A DNA stretch of 64,000 nt from Calonectria ilicicola (GCA_020809705.1 CP085833.1:434001-498000); one strand, 5' to 3'. Numbered from the stretch's first letter, positions 33,919 to 45,732 are shown. Program-made: numbers and translations. Notes: generated by a model not told the origin, from the letters alone.

Positions 33919-34901
33919 TCAGGTAAACACCTTTGCCTGCTTTTGGAGATTCAAAAACGTCTCCTTATCGTGTCCAGGAATTATTTGGCCCTTGGTGATT
34001 CTTTCAAGTTGCTTCAGTCGCTGCGTGCTTCGGAACCATGCAGGATGATCTCGAGCCAGCCAACCCTGGGGAATACCGTCTCGCCACTGTCCCATGTGTT
34101 AGATGCGTGGGGGAAAAAATCAAGGGAGAGAGTTCTTACGTTCTCAATGACATGGCAGTGGTCGCTAATGAAAAAGAATGTTCCTGTTTCGGGCATATTG
34201 ATCTGCATCCCGATAAGGCCATCCGTATGACCTGGCAAATGATGCAAAGTAATTCCCTGACAAAAGTCGAAGGTCTGGTCACTAAATGTTTTCCAATTAC
34301 TGTTGAATGTTAGCTGTGAACTATCGAGGGGGTAAACGACGTACAAGGATAGCTTCAGGTAATGCTCCAAGTAAACGCCTGGGTCGGCTCCAGTTGCTGC
34401 AGACCAGAATGCCGATATCAGTTCTTTGTCGTGGACCCAGATCTCAACATCTGTTCTATCTTTGAACTCGTCAAGCCCACCAGCATGATCCAGGTGCAAA
34501 TGGCCAATAATTATCTTCTTGATATCCTCAATCTTATTGCCTGTGGCCTCGACGGCGGCGCGGAGTTCGTGACGGGGTTCATACTGAACACGAGCAAAAA
34601 TGTCTGACAACACGGGACCCCAAACCTCTGGGTAGTCCTTTCCGCACCCAGTCTCCCAAAGAATCAAGCCTTCGTGGGGATGTTCAATCAAGATGCAATA
34701 CATGGGCAGCTCTCGTCGCTTGTTGACGAATGAGTTTCCTTCATTGCTCTTGACCGTCGAATTGCCGCCGCGAACCACGTAGCCTTCATCACACTCAAGC
34801 CATCCAACCTCCAAAACATGAAATCTTGTCCCATGGGGGCAAATGTTGGATACTGAGTTGGGCACTGCTCCTCGATCCAGCTGACTTTGAATTGCTGCCA
34901 T
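33919..34901 (-). CDS. Metallo-beta-lactamase-fold hydrolase, AttM/BlcC-type lactonase-like
   Basis: Two exons (34901-34140 and 34086-33919, 53-bp intron) give 309 residues. Without splicing the frame would lose the last metal ligand. The two-metal site is complete: HLHLDH (His134, His136, Asp138, His139), His225 in LPGHTDG, Asp247 in ISDHCH and His293 in IIPGHD. The size and the insertion pattern fit the quorum-quenching/gamma-butyrolactone lactonase branch. These open a lactone (or lactam) ring in the cytosol. It is divergent from the SSADH-like gene across 464 bp, and the Zn alcohol dehydrogenase follows on the same strand. That grouping argues for ring opening followed by two oxidations. 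The natural substrate could also be a lactam, as for fungal gamma-lactamases. Confidence 0.82.
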
Positions 34902-35365
34902 TTTCGTGATGCGTAATACAATAGACGACAGGCGAGAGGAAATTTAGCAGCACTAATACGACAATGACACAAAATCCAGGGTGTCAATGGTACTTTAGAG
35001 CTTTTATGTCCGCGTCTGACAGATGTCATGCGGAGAGGATCTGGTGGGATCTGCCCTTGCACCTGCATGCAGCGTTGGAGCGGAGAAGCTCCCCCCTCCC
35101 CACCATCAGCATCATCTGTTTACAGCCCGGCATATCCGAGGAACAAGACAGCCGATCACAGCCATATAGGCTATTTGAATTATTCACATCATTCATAATT
35201 GAGACGGCATTTAAACGCGGTGCCCCACTTGTGCATTGTGTATTTGTGCGTCGCATTTTGGGCTGACATATCATTGTCAGTCTTTTAAAGCTGCAAACAG
35301 GACATCATCCCACAGTGCTCTCACAACTTTCTCATTGCAACCATATCCCTGGTGCTTCATACATA
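34902..35365. promoter_or_regulatory. Shared divergent promoter region (lactonase / SSADH-like)
   Basis: These 464 bp hold both promoters, so joint induction is plausible. No unmistakable TATA box or operator stands out by eye. Confidence 0.4.
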
Positions 35366-37076
35366 ATGTCTGCTGCTATTCTTTCAGAGCTCAAACGGAA
35401 GGACCTCTTCCAACAAGGAGGGTACATAGATGGATCATGGGTTCAGTCTTCAAGTGGCACTACTTTTGATGTGCAGAACCCAGCCACGCTCGAGACAATT
35501 GCTACGCTTCCTGAGATGAATGGGCAAGATGTTGAGAAAGCTGTTTCCGCTGCTCACCAGGCCTTCAAGACATACAAAAAGACACCAGCAAGACAGCGCG
35601 CTCGCTGGCTTCGACGATGGAACGAACTTTGTGTCGAAAATGCAGACGACCTAGCACTGATTCTAACCCTCGAGAATGGAAAACCTCTACCAGAGGCCAG
35701 GGCTGAAGTGATATACGCCGCCTCTTTCCTCGAGTGGTTCTCTGGAGAAGCAGAGAGAATCAATGGGGAAGTGGTTCCATCTGCAAATCTTGACCAACGA
35801 ATTCTCAATGTCAAGGAGCCCATCGGAGTAGCCGCGTGTCTCACACCCTGGAACTTCCCCATCGCAATGATCACCCGTAAAGTGGGTGCTGCCTTGGCAG
35901 CTGGATGCACGACCGTGTGGAAGCCTGCTGGAGAGACACCACTTAGCGCTCTCGCTCAGGCAGTTTTGGCTCAGGAAGCTGGATTTCCAACTGGCTCTAT
36001 CAACGTAATCACGACATTAAAGAATGTTTCCGAGGTAGGAGACGCTCTGTGCGCCTCCAAACTGGTCCGAAAGTTGAGCTTCACAGGCTCCACGCGAGTT
36101 GGCAAGCTCCTAGCCCGCAAATGCAGCAGTACCTTGACGAAACTATCTCTCGAGTTGGGTGGAAACAGTCCATTTATAGTATTTGATGATGCCAAGCTAG
36201 AAACAGCTGTGGAATCATGCATTCTCGCCAAATTCAGAAATGCGGGGCAGACGTGCGTGACAGCGAATAGAATTTTCGTTCAGAGGGGCATCTACGACAG
36301 GTTTGCGGCTGCTTTGGTAGAACGAATCAAGGGAATGAAGGTGGGAAACGGTATCAATGGTGATACTATTATTGGTCCCCTCACGCACGAACGCGCGGTT
36401 GAAAAGGCAATGAATCATATAAATGGTAAGAACTCCAATTGTCTTGGTGGTGATGCAGGGGATAGCTTGGCTGTTGCCACTTGATACATGACTAACATCT
36501 GATGTTACCTTTTCTAACCACGAAGTTTTCCGCAGATGCTAAATCACGAGGCGCCTCTGTCCTTTTGGGAGGGTCCTCATTCCAACCAGACAATCTCCCC
36601 GGGTTCTTTTTGCAACCCACAGTCCTCAGTAAAATGTCATCAGAGTCACTTACCTCCAATGAAGAAACCTTCGCGCCAGTCGTAGCTCTGTACCCCTTTG
36701 ATACAGAAGAGGAAGTTGTTGAAAGAGCCAATGATTGCGATGTTGGCTTAGGAAGTTTCGTCATGACAGAGTCTCTCTCCCGTATGTGGAGGGTCGCCGA
36801 AGGTCTCGAAGTTGGCATGGTTGGAGTTAACGTCGGAATGTTGAGCGCTTGTGAGAGCCCATTTGGAGGTGAGTCATGCTTTCAATTTGTTGAACTCGAC
36901 GAGTCCAAGACTAAAGGTTCTCTGTTCTCCTTTTTCTCATTTTTATTCCTTTTGAAACACAATCTGATCTTTTTTTCGCAGGAGTCAAGGAGTCAGGATA
37001 TGGGCGGGAAGGCGGGCGACATGGAATTGACGAGTATCTTGCCGTCAAGAGTATTCTCATGAACGTGAAGTCTTGA
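35366..37076 (+). CDS. NAD(P)-dependent aldehyde dehydrogenase, succinate-semialdehyde dehydrogenase-like
   Basis: Three exons (35366-36425, 36536-36868, 36982-37076) give 495 residues; both introns are about 110 bp. Start at ATG 35366, from which the usual SSADH length follows. Motifs: GYIDGSWV entry, PWNFP (Asn163), [19 protein letters not shown] (cofactor), LELGGNSP (Glu263 general base) and [11 protein letters not shown] (nucleophile Cys297). The C terminus has the SSADH-like [23 protein letters not shown]. It oxidises succinate semialdehyde or a close omega-oxo acid to the diacid. With the lactonase and alcohol dehydrogenase next door, it would be the last step of lactone breakdown. It could also serve the GABA shunt; a second genomic SSADH copy would argue for the specialised role. 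Confidence 0.9.
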
Positions 37077-37530
37077 GTTATTGTATATACCAATGATGCA
37101 ACCTTACTCTTAATAAATTTTCGCTAGTATATTCCACATCACTAATCGCCCATGAGGGCAACATGCAGTGAGCTGCAGGCAATAATTTTTCTGTTCCTAC
37201 ATATAAGTCTAGCTATCCAGCAAGGCCAAGTCAGTACACCAAACAAAGTTTTCAAATGCGAGCCTAAACTATGTAAATTACCAGATGTTGTGATAACCTA
37301 GAAATGTTTTTCCCAATACCTGAAGTCAGTCATGACAGTAAACAAACCCAACCGCTCACCACATACCGACTTTTAGGCAAAGGTTTAATCTTTTTCGAAA
37401 ATAAACAACTATCAAAAGAATGAAATCTGTCTCCTGCCACCAAGCACAAACCTAAGAACGAGCCCGTCCCACCAACAACGGCGACATAAGTGAAGCGCCG
37501 CTCCCCTAATGCCTAGTGCAATGGTGAATT
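37077..37530. other. Convergent intergenic stretch
   Basis: 3' flanks of SSADH-like and Fta2-like genes. Nothing else recognised. Confidence 0.45.
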
Positions 37531-38575
37531 TCATGATCGATGTCTTCGACGCTTGACTACTTTATCCACCTTCTTCGTTTTCTTGTTTCTCTTAGGCGCT
37601 AACTGCTGTCGAACCTTAGCTGCTGAAGAGCTGCGCGTGTTGATGATCGTACGCTGACTATGCGCACGTCCTCCAGTCACGGGTTTCTTTTGCCAATCGT
37701 AACTCGCGACAGCAAAACTTGCACCCTCCTGTTCGTAAGGAATTTTACTGAAACGAGAGGTATTTCGCAATCTTTGCCCGTAAGACCAATTTGGCTGAAA
37801 GAGCCTCCAAAATTGTCGCTCAGGATGCTCTTGGTTCCAATCCTGGATCATTGCATCCATGTATTCGCGATCTGCATTGCATACTTCCCTTGCAACCCTT
37901 TCCTTGTAAATCGGGTTATTCGGGTCCAATTGGAAATGCGGGACAGTATATGAGTCGCTGAAATCCACTAGCCGGCCACCGCGATAGTTCTCCTTTCTTA
38001 CATCCCAAACCGCAATGCCCAGGTTGTTGAGTGAGCGGATATCCTTCATCATTCGAGGCAGCATCTCAAAAACGAAGGGCTCCGGATCTTCAATATACTC
38101 TTTCACAAGACACTGAAGACCACGTTCGTTGGATTCTCCTGGGGCATAGGAGCCATCGTCCAATTTACGAAGCAAAACGTATCCAAAGCACCGAACCGCA
38201 AGATGTTCGTTATCAGTCTCCTTAAGTCTGCCATAAACCCTGCATTCGCAGTTGAATGGGGCTTTGTAGTTGGCGATGTCTTCTAGAGTCAGGGAACTGC
38301 CATCATAGGTGCCTAATTGAGTAGGGTCAACCCGATCGAACTAAGAGACTAAATTAGTCAAAAGAAATATAAAAAGAAAAGTCAAAATGCAAGGTGGGGT
38401 ATCATACAATCTTTACTGCATAGACAGTCCCTTCGATGGTCACTCGCCAAACAATGGCATCACGTCCACTGCCTAGCATTTCATGAAATTTAATATCGGG
38501 ACTTGTGGGATTTTTGAACTTGAAAGGAGCAAGTCTTGGACCCTTGCATCGTGGGAGTGCTTGTTGGGGTGGCAT
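37531..38575 (-). CDS. Fta2-like (kinetochore Sim4 subunit family) pseudokinase
   Basis: Two exons (38575-38408 and 38340-37531, 67-bp intron) give 325 residues. The fold resembles a protein kinase N-lobe (GSGRDAIVWRVTIEGTVYAVKI, a glycine-rich loop and the VAIK-type Lys), then FNCECRVYGRLKE, LQCLVKEYI (hinge-like), and NLGIAVWDVRKENYRGGRLVDFSDS. The catalytic loop HRD is replaced by WDVRKEN and DFG by DFS, so kinase activity is doubtful. The arrangement fits the fungal Fta2/Sim4 subunit family, many copies of which are accessory rather than kinetochore proteins. The C terminus is strongly basic (KKTKKVDKVVKRRRHRS), suggesting nuclear entry. It lies head-to-head with the PD-(D/E)XK-like gene at 39095. 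Confidence 0.7.
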
Positions 38576-39094
38576 TGGAATGAGTAGCTAAGGCTGGTTC
38601 AATGAGGCAGGTAGCGTTGTTGAGAAACCGGATCGAATCTACACTGAGCATGGCTCTACGGGTTTAAATAAGGCGACAGAGAAAGAATTTTCACTTCAGG
38701 GATCGCTACACATGACCGATGGGAACGTCTTCGTTTCACAAGCGACCATCTATTTCGGATCGCAAGTTAGTAGCACTCCCATCCGACACACGTGATTATG
38801 CTGTGCAATCACCGGCGGATGCAACGTGGAAACATGGCTGGAATTGTTTCAAACAGTTTGCTTCAAACATCTACAAGTTTTCTTCGTGAACAAACTGCAT
38901 TTACGCAACAGATCGCGGGATGGTGCATTGTTTGACGGACATCGCAAACCGCAGCGACATAACCAGCTCCAGCGTAGCGTAGCAAAATCCATAAATGACA
39001 GTCGAACGACGCAAAAATGGCGGGCATTCTCATACGTATTGTTCACGCTCTTTCTTTCGGTCTGGCGCATGAAATCTTGTGAAAAGCCCTCGTC
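38576..39094. promoter_or_regulatory. Divergent promoter region (Fta2-like / nuclease-like pair)
   Basis: These 519 bp hold the two start regions. No clear TATA box; small frames here look random. Confidence 0.4.
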
Positions 39095-40147
39095 ATGTCC
39101 AAGCTCATCGATTGCTTGGTCGCTTCGAATCCACCTGTCAACATACGAGATCGACACGACGCCACATGCACCAGAAACCCAGATTACGAGCCCCTTCGCC
39201 CGGAACAAATCTCGGAATGGCCTGAATTCACGTATCGTAACATCCAGGCAGCCTACGGACACCTATTCGACCATGCCATAGAGCCCAGTTTTATGTGGGC
39301 GCAACGTCTCATTTACGCCAACCTCGCCGGTACACCAACTGAGGCAGATTTCGAGTCACAGGTCAATGATCTCGTGTCGATGTGGAACAGGCCAGTCTGT
39401 CGTGAGCCCATCAAAGTGGGTGCAAGACAGATCCAAAGCACTCTAGGGCTTGAATTGGTTGATGTCTCCGTCGTACACAACGGCGAAAAGTTCTCACCAC
39501 CAGGTGACACCAAAGGTCCAAATATCATTCCTGACTGGCGGGTTATTCTTCGGGAGAATGGAGGCAAGACTATTGTGTGGGGAGATGCAAAACTTTCGAC
39601 AAGTTTCCACAGCTCATTGAACGACCGAAACCCACTCTGGATTTGGCCCTTTCGGCAACTGCTCACATATTGCATCAATGATGATATTCGATACAGTTTT
39701 ATTATCACCCAGACGGAAGTCTTTATCCAGCGAACTTTCACGGTTGGGGAGAATAAAAATAGCAAGTGGAGAGTCGAGTATACCTCGATTCCATGGAGCA
39801 GTGAGGGGCGTGGTAACCTGACAGTCAACTTGGACATTTGGGCCTTGGTCATGATGAGCACAAACCCACACCATCGCCAAATTGCCGACCGAGATTCCAC
39901 CTACCCCCTGAATCTCTGGTGGGAGCGGAAAGACACGAACGGAAAGTTTTATTACGAACACCATCTATCCGGTCGAACGATGCCGAACTTACCTGAGGGT
40001 CAGCAGTCCCAGCCTGACCCCAGAGGTCTCCGACGGTCAGGGCGGCTTAGCAACAACTTTCCAAACAATGATGGCCAAGACAAACGAAGACAGCCACCGG
40101 GTCCTCACCCAGGAGGTCGACAGGGGAAACGGGTGCGTTGGGTGTAG
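39095..40147 (+). CDS. PD-(D/E)XK-like fungal protein, unknown function
   Basis: This is an intronless frame of 350 residues. Residues about 145-166 read IIPDWRV followed by IVWGDAKL. The pair PD (Asp147) and GDAK (Asp164, Lys166), plus a following FRQLLTYC helix with Gln188, matches the pattern of the PD-(D/E)XK nuclease superfamily. The remaining N-terminal part (WPEFTYRNIQAAYGHLFDH) is helical. The tail is Arg/Pro/Gly-rich (RGLRRSGRLSNN... KRVRWV), typical of a nucleic-acid-binding or nuclear tail. Endonuclease activity is only inferred, and many superfamily members are inactive. The close divergent pairing with the Fta2-like gene suggests a joint role. Confidence 0.55.
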   Translation: MSKLIDCLVASNPPVNIRDRHDATCTRNPDYEPLRPEQISEWPEFTYRNIQAAYGHLFDHAIEPSFMWAQRLIYANLAGTPTEADFESQVNDLVSMWNRPVCREPIKVGARQIQSTLGLELVDVSVVHNGEKFSPPGDTKGPNIIPDWRVILRENGGKTIVWGDAKLSTSFHSSLNDRNPLWIWPFRQLLTYCINDDIRYSFIITQTEVFIQRTFTVGENKNSKWRVEYTSIPWSSEGRGNLTVNLDIWALVMMSTNPHHRQIADRDSTYPLNLWWERKDTNGKFYYEHHLSGRTMPNLPEGQQSQPDPRGLRRSGRLSNNFPNNDGQDKRRQPPGPHPGGRQGKRVRWV

Positions 40148-43100
40148 GAATAGTGTTTGGAGAGAAGAATTGTTTGGAACGGTTTCTTTCATCGAGTTGT
40201 ACCAGGTATGCGTATGACAGGAAGTAGTCACACGTAATTACGGTTATTTTGAAGCGGCATCGTCTGAGGCGTCTCATTGACGCACCCTGCCCATCATAGT
40301 TAGAATTGGCAAAGGATCAATAGACAATGAAAAGAAATAAGCTCAAATTTTCAGTGCTAAATTAGACACCCACCTGCAGTGCATTCATTGAGAGAACCTA
40401 ACAGAAGGTGAATATACCACATCATAGTAAAGCGCCACCACAACGCCACCACACCCACTAGCCACCGAAGATGGAATGTGGGTGTGGCTTTGCCGCCATT
40501 TGCGAGAAGACCCGCTGCAAGCGGGGCCTGGTTGTGGCTGGTGACAGCGCCTCACTGAAAACCCAGACAAGGGGGGGAAGAAATTCATCGCACACCTAAC
40601 CAGACCTTTACACCTAAACAGCATTGACCGTGTGCGATCCTTTTTTTCCCCTGGATGCCACAAATGTTTTGAGTTAGTTAGTGGACGGAAACCAAGCGAG
40701 CAAATGGAAACAAAGAAGAAGTCCTGGAGGCATTTGGGATGGTGGGCCAATGGGGCCAATGGGCGTGCGCGAGGCCCAAAGTTTTGTGAACGACCTATAG
40801 AATAAGAATAGATAGATGTCTTCCTCAATTCCTCAATTTCTCCACCCAGCGCTGCTGAGCAGTGCAAGGTCTCACGACACGGGCATCAGCACTAATTAGC
40901 TAATTTGCTTTCGGCTGGCACACGGTAAGGCACTGCGGAACTTGAAGCGAGCCCGACATTTCCAGTGGCTGACCGCGCAGAGAGTCGACGCGCATGGAAC
41001 CGAGGGCGGCGGCTGAGCGCGTTTGCGGCCACCCTATAGCGAAATGGTGGCACGTGTGAACTTTGGGCTCAAACAAAAGAAGCAACCTGGCCAAGTACGG
41101 CTCTTTGCTTTGTTTGCTCGTCGCGCTGAGAGAGCGCAGCTGGTACTACTCAATCAACGGACGCATGCATGCATAAAGAGCCGATTGCCATTGGAAGTTG
41201 ATGGTGTAGCGACATGCATTTTCACGTGACGTGACACCAACTGCACTCAACCGTGAGGCACAGGATGGAAGCAAAAGCACAAATCATCTCACCGACACTC
41301 ACTCACTCACTCACTCACCCATTCCATCCATCCATCCATTCATCCCTGTATTTCACTGTGCTATTTGTACTTGTAGTTTCCCATGGGTTAACTCATCAGT
41401 CAATCCTGCTACTGATTGTGCACGCCGCCAGGATTGTGTGGATGGTGTCAGCCAACCATGGGTTGATTGATCTGTCGCACAGAACTGCACGCACCATCAT
41501 GTCGGTTATGCCGTTGACCGTCGGGTGTGACCTCTGAGCATTCATGTGCAACACACCAACTTCTCAGCTTCTTTCTTCCAGTGTGGACTGAAAACACAAA
41601 GATGTGAGCCTCGTAGCAATGCACTACAGACAAAGACACGCCCGAAAGGACCACGCTATGCTTGAAAGTCTTGAGCTTCCCCCCCTCAGACCTTATTTAT
41701 TAGTTCTCACTATTCGTTTTTTTTTCTATTCTTGTTTTTTTTTGGCTTCAACCTGTTTTCTTTTTCCCCTCCCTTCAATGTCCCTTTTTTGCTTCATCTG
41801 TGGCGACTGCCACCACCGGCACCACGCCAACACGTGGACCCACTTGCAGCGGGTCTTTGGCGGATTCCCAATCCTCCACAGTAAGAGCCACTTTTGCTCG
41901 TCGTGGTGGCTAGTGAATAGTGGCGTTTTGATGACTGGCAGGTCATGACATCCATCCACCTCGGGTTTTCTTCTCTTTGTTGGGGGCCACGACTTTAATA
42001 ACAAATGATTCGTATATTATATTGAGCTTTTAGCACGAAAAATATATCACTTTTGGCAGTGAAAACGATTTTCTAGGCTTCTGCAGCTGATTGATTGGTG
42101 GGTGGAGTTTGGGTGCTGGCGACTAACCACCCTAGCGGTCGCAGCACCACGGCGCAAAATGGCTCCTATTGCACTGCAATTTTAGGCCCTCACGCTTGCG
42201 AGGTGCAGCGCCACGATAGGTTGGATGGCTGAGGAGATGGGTTTACACGAACCACAAGTGCACAAGTGTCTCCTCAAGTCACTAACGACTCAAAGTGTGT
42301 AATGAGCGCATTACTAACACTTGTTGCTACATGAATCAGCCACATTACCACCGAAGCCTTTTCTGTAGTCAAGGCCCGCGCGAAAGAGTCAGTCTAATAA
42401 AAATAACACCCAAATCTCACTCTGTGTAATGAAACTGGCATTTCAAAGGACGTGACTGGTCCAACACTTATCAGTGTGTTAGCTATTCGATTTATAATCG
42501 TGTGCTGAAGAGAGGTTGAGGCGAGAGGTAGCGGGCCTCTGTCAAACATGATTGAGAAGATGTTTCAGCACAAATTGGGCTAATCCCTCAGTAGGTGAAA
42601 AAAAAAGGTAAAAGACGAAAGTAAATTGTATTTTATCCCAAAGAGTGAATCTAACTATATACTGCTACGAAATAAGAATTGGATCAATCGGAGCTGCCTT
42701 TCGGAAATATAGGTCGGCTCAGGATCCTCTTTATGTGTAAGTTTAGTTCTTAGTATCAGATCTAATGTGTCCATCTTGCTCATTTAATTTTTTTTAGAGG
42801 CTCTGCCAAGTCCAAAATCGGTCATCTAGGAGTGTTGCTAGTGCTGCAGGTGTGATCAAGGTGGTGCTCACGTTTGAAGCGGCTCATCCTTCATTCCCTA
42901 GACCAACTTTGAGAAACTCAACTTCGCCATCGATCTCGAGTTTCTCAACATCAAGGTTCGTGTATAATACAAAATGAAAAAAAATAAAGCTGTTGATCGA
43001 ATCTTGTTGGTAGATTCCGGCAGATTCGACCCCATGACCAAGTTCATCGGGCAGTCTGAAACGTCCCCACAACCAACACCTTTTCAGCTCATGTTGGTCC

Positions 43101-43231
43101 GTCATGTTTTGCACTGCGCCTTGCTCACAGCCTTAAAGCTGCTGAATAAGCCAATATATTATATACCTTTAATTTCCAAGTTTCTCAATTGATGAAGCTT
43201 TTCAGCTTCTCTGTGCTCCATCCATCTCACG
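40148..43231. other. Gene-poor stretch (about 3.1 kb) with simple repeats
   Basis: No supportable gene. Frames on both strands look random. It holds the CACT and CCAT tracts at 41296-41345 and T-rich tracts near 41718-41742. The right end is the promoter of the alpha/beta hydrolase. Confidence 0.45.
41296..41345. repeat. Adjacent microsatellites (CACT)n and (CCAT)n
   Basis: A CACT run (about 41296-41318) is followed by a CCAT run with one imperfect unit (about 41324-41345), seen directly. Confidence 0.9.
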
Positions 43232-44278
43232 ATGTCGCTACGACTGCTTCCACTCCAGCCTGCTTTGCGCCATTTCCCATACTCGCAGCGCCCACTAGCG
43301 TATCGCACCCTTGCATCTTTCACCCATGACAAAGAAAACCAAAAGCTCACGCTGCCGGATGGTCGCACTCTGGGCTTTGCTGAATACGGTGCGGCTGATG
43401 GCCACCCAGTATTGTGCTTCCATGGATATCCCTTCACAAGACTCGAGATGCGGCCAGTCGACACAATAGCGCGACGCAATTACATCCGCATCCTGTCCCT
43501 TGACCGACCTGGTTATGGTTTATCATCTTTTCAACTAGACCGCCGCATCATCGATTACCCCGAGGATGTCAAGGCCTTTGCTAAAGGCGTCGGCCTCGAA
43601 AGATTTGCGGTCATGGGGCTCTCAGGCGGCGGTCCATACGCCATGGCTTGCGCATATGGGTTGCCAAGCGAGATGCTCACAGGCGTGGGCTTATTTGCTA
43701 GCGCAACTCCCTGGATAAATGGCGCCCATCACATGACGTACTGGCGAAGAGTCTATCGCTTCATTGGGAAGCACTGGCCCGCAGCTATGAATGCAGGGCT
43801 GGCTGGAGCCGTATGGACGATGAGAACTATGGCAAATTCCAGCATTGGGGCCAAGTTCATAGACTCAATGTTGGATAAGATGGATAAAGCTTTGGCCAGC
43901 AATATACCACCTGATGCTCCCAAGATTACAAATGAGGAACGGAGAAGGGATTTCATGAGAATGTTTTTCGAAGAACCGTTTGCTCAAGGCCCTGCCGGCG
44001 TAGCTTGGGATGGCAGACTTCTACTCCAAGATACATGGGGATTTAATTTTGAGGATGTCAATTATAAACCGATATGGATCTGGCACGGCGCTAAAGATGT
44101 CAATGCCCCCATTTCCATGATTCAATACGTGGTTGATCGACTCCCTCACTGTAATTTTCGACTATTGAAGGACGATACGCACTATACCATGTTTCCACAT
44201 GTCGAAGGAGCACTGCAAGAGCTTGTATATGGTCAAAAGTTTGAAGGATCGACTGAGAGGAAGTTGACGCCCCCCTAA
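43232..44278 (+). CDS. Alpha/beta hydrolase
   Basis: This is an intronless frame of 348 residues. Motifs: LCFHGYPFTR (oxyanion-hole HG), SLDRPGYGLS, nucleophile elbow GLSGGGP with Ser131, acid Asp289 in HGAKDVNAP and His317 in DDTHYT, in the correct order. The first ~30 residues are rich in Arg, Leu and Ser and lack acidic residues, as in mitochondrial targeting peptides; this is only suggestive. A helical cap (about 165-255) lies between strands 6 and 7. The family includes esterases and epoxide hydrolases; no substrate can be named. Its position at the edge of the transposon block may expose it to silencing. Confidence 0.82.
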   Translation: MSLRLLPLQPALRHFPYSQRPLAYRTLASFTHDKENQKLTLPDGRTLGFAEYGAADGHPVLCFHGYPFTRLEMRPVDTIARRNYIRILSLDRPGYGLSSFQLDRRIIDYPEDVKAFAKGVGLERFAVMGLSGGGPYAMACAYGLPSEMLTGVGLFASATPWINGAHHMTYWRRVYRFIGKHWPAAMNAGLAGAVWTMRTMANSSIGAKFIDSMLDKMDKALASNIPPDAPKITNEERRRDFMRMFFEEPFAQGPAGVAWDGRLLLQDTWGFNFEDVNYKPIWIWHGAKDVNAPISMIQYVVDRLPHCNFRLLKDDTHYTMFPHVEGALQELVYGQKFEGSTERKLTPP

Positions 44279-45080
44279 ATCTCAGTTTTTTAATCACGGA
44301 AAGATGGTATTTCGTTTCAATCAGTTGTTAATTGAATTGGTAGAGTAAGGCAGGACTCCAAGCATGACGGAGCCGGGCTTTGTTTTGTCGAAGTTTAGAA
44401 ATATGACGGAGCATGATAACAAGAGTTGGCAAAAGCAAGTTATGAAATTCATGTCCAATTGGCCAATTTCTAGAGAGTTTGTCCTGCATCTAACTCTCCC
44501 CTCCTCCAAATAGAACATCGTTTATCAGATACTTTCAGTGTGACATTTTTGCCTGCGTTTCTTGTTCACGCGGCTTAGTTACAGCCTTGATCGAAGCAAA
44601 AAAAAGCCATACACCCGACCACTGGATATTCTATTGTCAAACGGTTCTGAGGATCTGTCACTCCCAGCTTTAGAATTGTTCCAAGTGGCAATTGGCTATC
44701 AGTGGAATAGCTACCAGCCAAACGGGCTACCCTGGACTGCTGATGAAATTATTCAAAAAATCAAATGGGCTTATTTTGAAATGATAAATTGTAGTTTAAA
44801 CAACACCAAAATATTGATTTATTTTATATTTAATAGAAATGACTTGGATCTTTGTTTTTTGTGTGAATTTAGCAAAATGTATGTGTGCACGCTGGGTGTT
44901 TGGCTCTCCCTGAATATCCCAACCCCACTCCTTGATTTGTGAACAATTTTTCTTGTTGTCCCCGTTACTAGCACTTAGTACTAGGCCAAAGGTAAACGGA
45001 TCATAGCAGGCATATTGATCGGGTCTTAATTGACCCTAGCTTTGGTATGACAACTTGTAGTAAATGGATTGTGGCCTGGT
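44279..45080. other. Intergenic stretch next to the transposon block
   Basis: 3' flank of the hydrolase. The frame at 44562-44942 has no recognisable domain. Nothing else supported. Confidence 0.45.
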
Positions 45081-45110
45081 CAGTGGAGTCCCTTACGAGC
45101 AGCGCTGCGG

Positions 45111-45158
45111 TCAATTCAAATCGCCTCAATTCAATTCAAATCAATTCAAATCAAATCG
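45111..45158. repeat. Subterminal direct repeats (CAATTCAAATC type)
   Basis: Four overlapping copies of (T)CAATTCAAA(T) within 48 bp, just inside the candidate hAT end. In hAT elements such subterminal repeats are typical transposase-binding sites; that role is inferred. Confidence 0.6.
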
Positions 45159-45732
45159 GGAAAACGGGTATTTAATTTAAATTAAATATAATGATTAATT
45201 TGATTGAATTGATTGAGCTAGATATAGGGTATTTAGTGTAGATGTATGATTTTTTGGTTGAGTTTTGGTGTTTTTAATGTAGTTTATTTAGGAGGAATTT
45301 TTTATTTAGTTATTATTTAAAGTAATATAGTTTAAATTATATAATTAGTTATATAATTATAATTTTTTAATTACAAAGGAATTCTTATTAATCTTATCTT
45401 TTTTTATATATTATATATAAAATTACTTTTTATAATATTATAAAATATAATTATTTTTATTTATTATATTATTATATCTTTATTTATAATATTTAAAATT
45501 ATTATATTAATTATTTTTTAATCTTTTTAATTATTATTAAGTCTATATTATAAAAAAAAGGCTTAATATATTTATATCTTTTTTATTATAAAATATAATA
45601 ATTAATTAAAAAATAAAGGATTAGTAAAATAATTTTTATAATTATTAGAATATATAATAAGTATAAAAATAATAATATCTTTATATTTAACTTTTTTCCT
45701 ATAATCTAATACCCTTAATACTATTAATAATC

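Noticed and set aside
41231..41537. Frames rich in His/Ser/Thr around 41.3 kb
   Set aside because: Translations of the CACT/CCAT microsatellites.
42884..43192. Overlapping short frames on both strands upstream of the alpha/beta hydrolase
   Set aside because: No family resemblance; likely promoter sequence.
44562..44942. Plus-strand 126-codon frame before the transposon block
   Set aside because: No recognised motif and its first Met may be a non-ATG codon; possible chance frame in AT-rich DNA.
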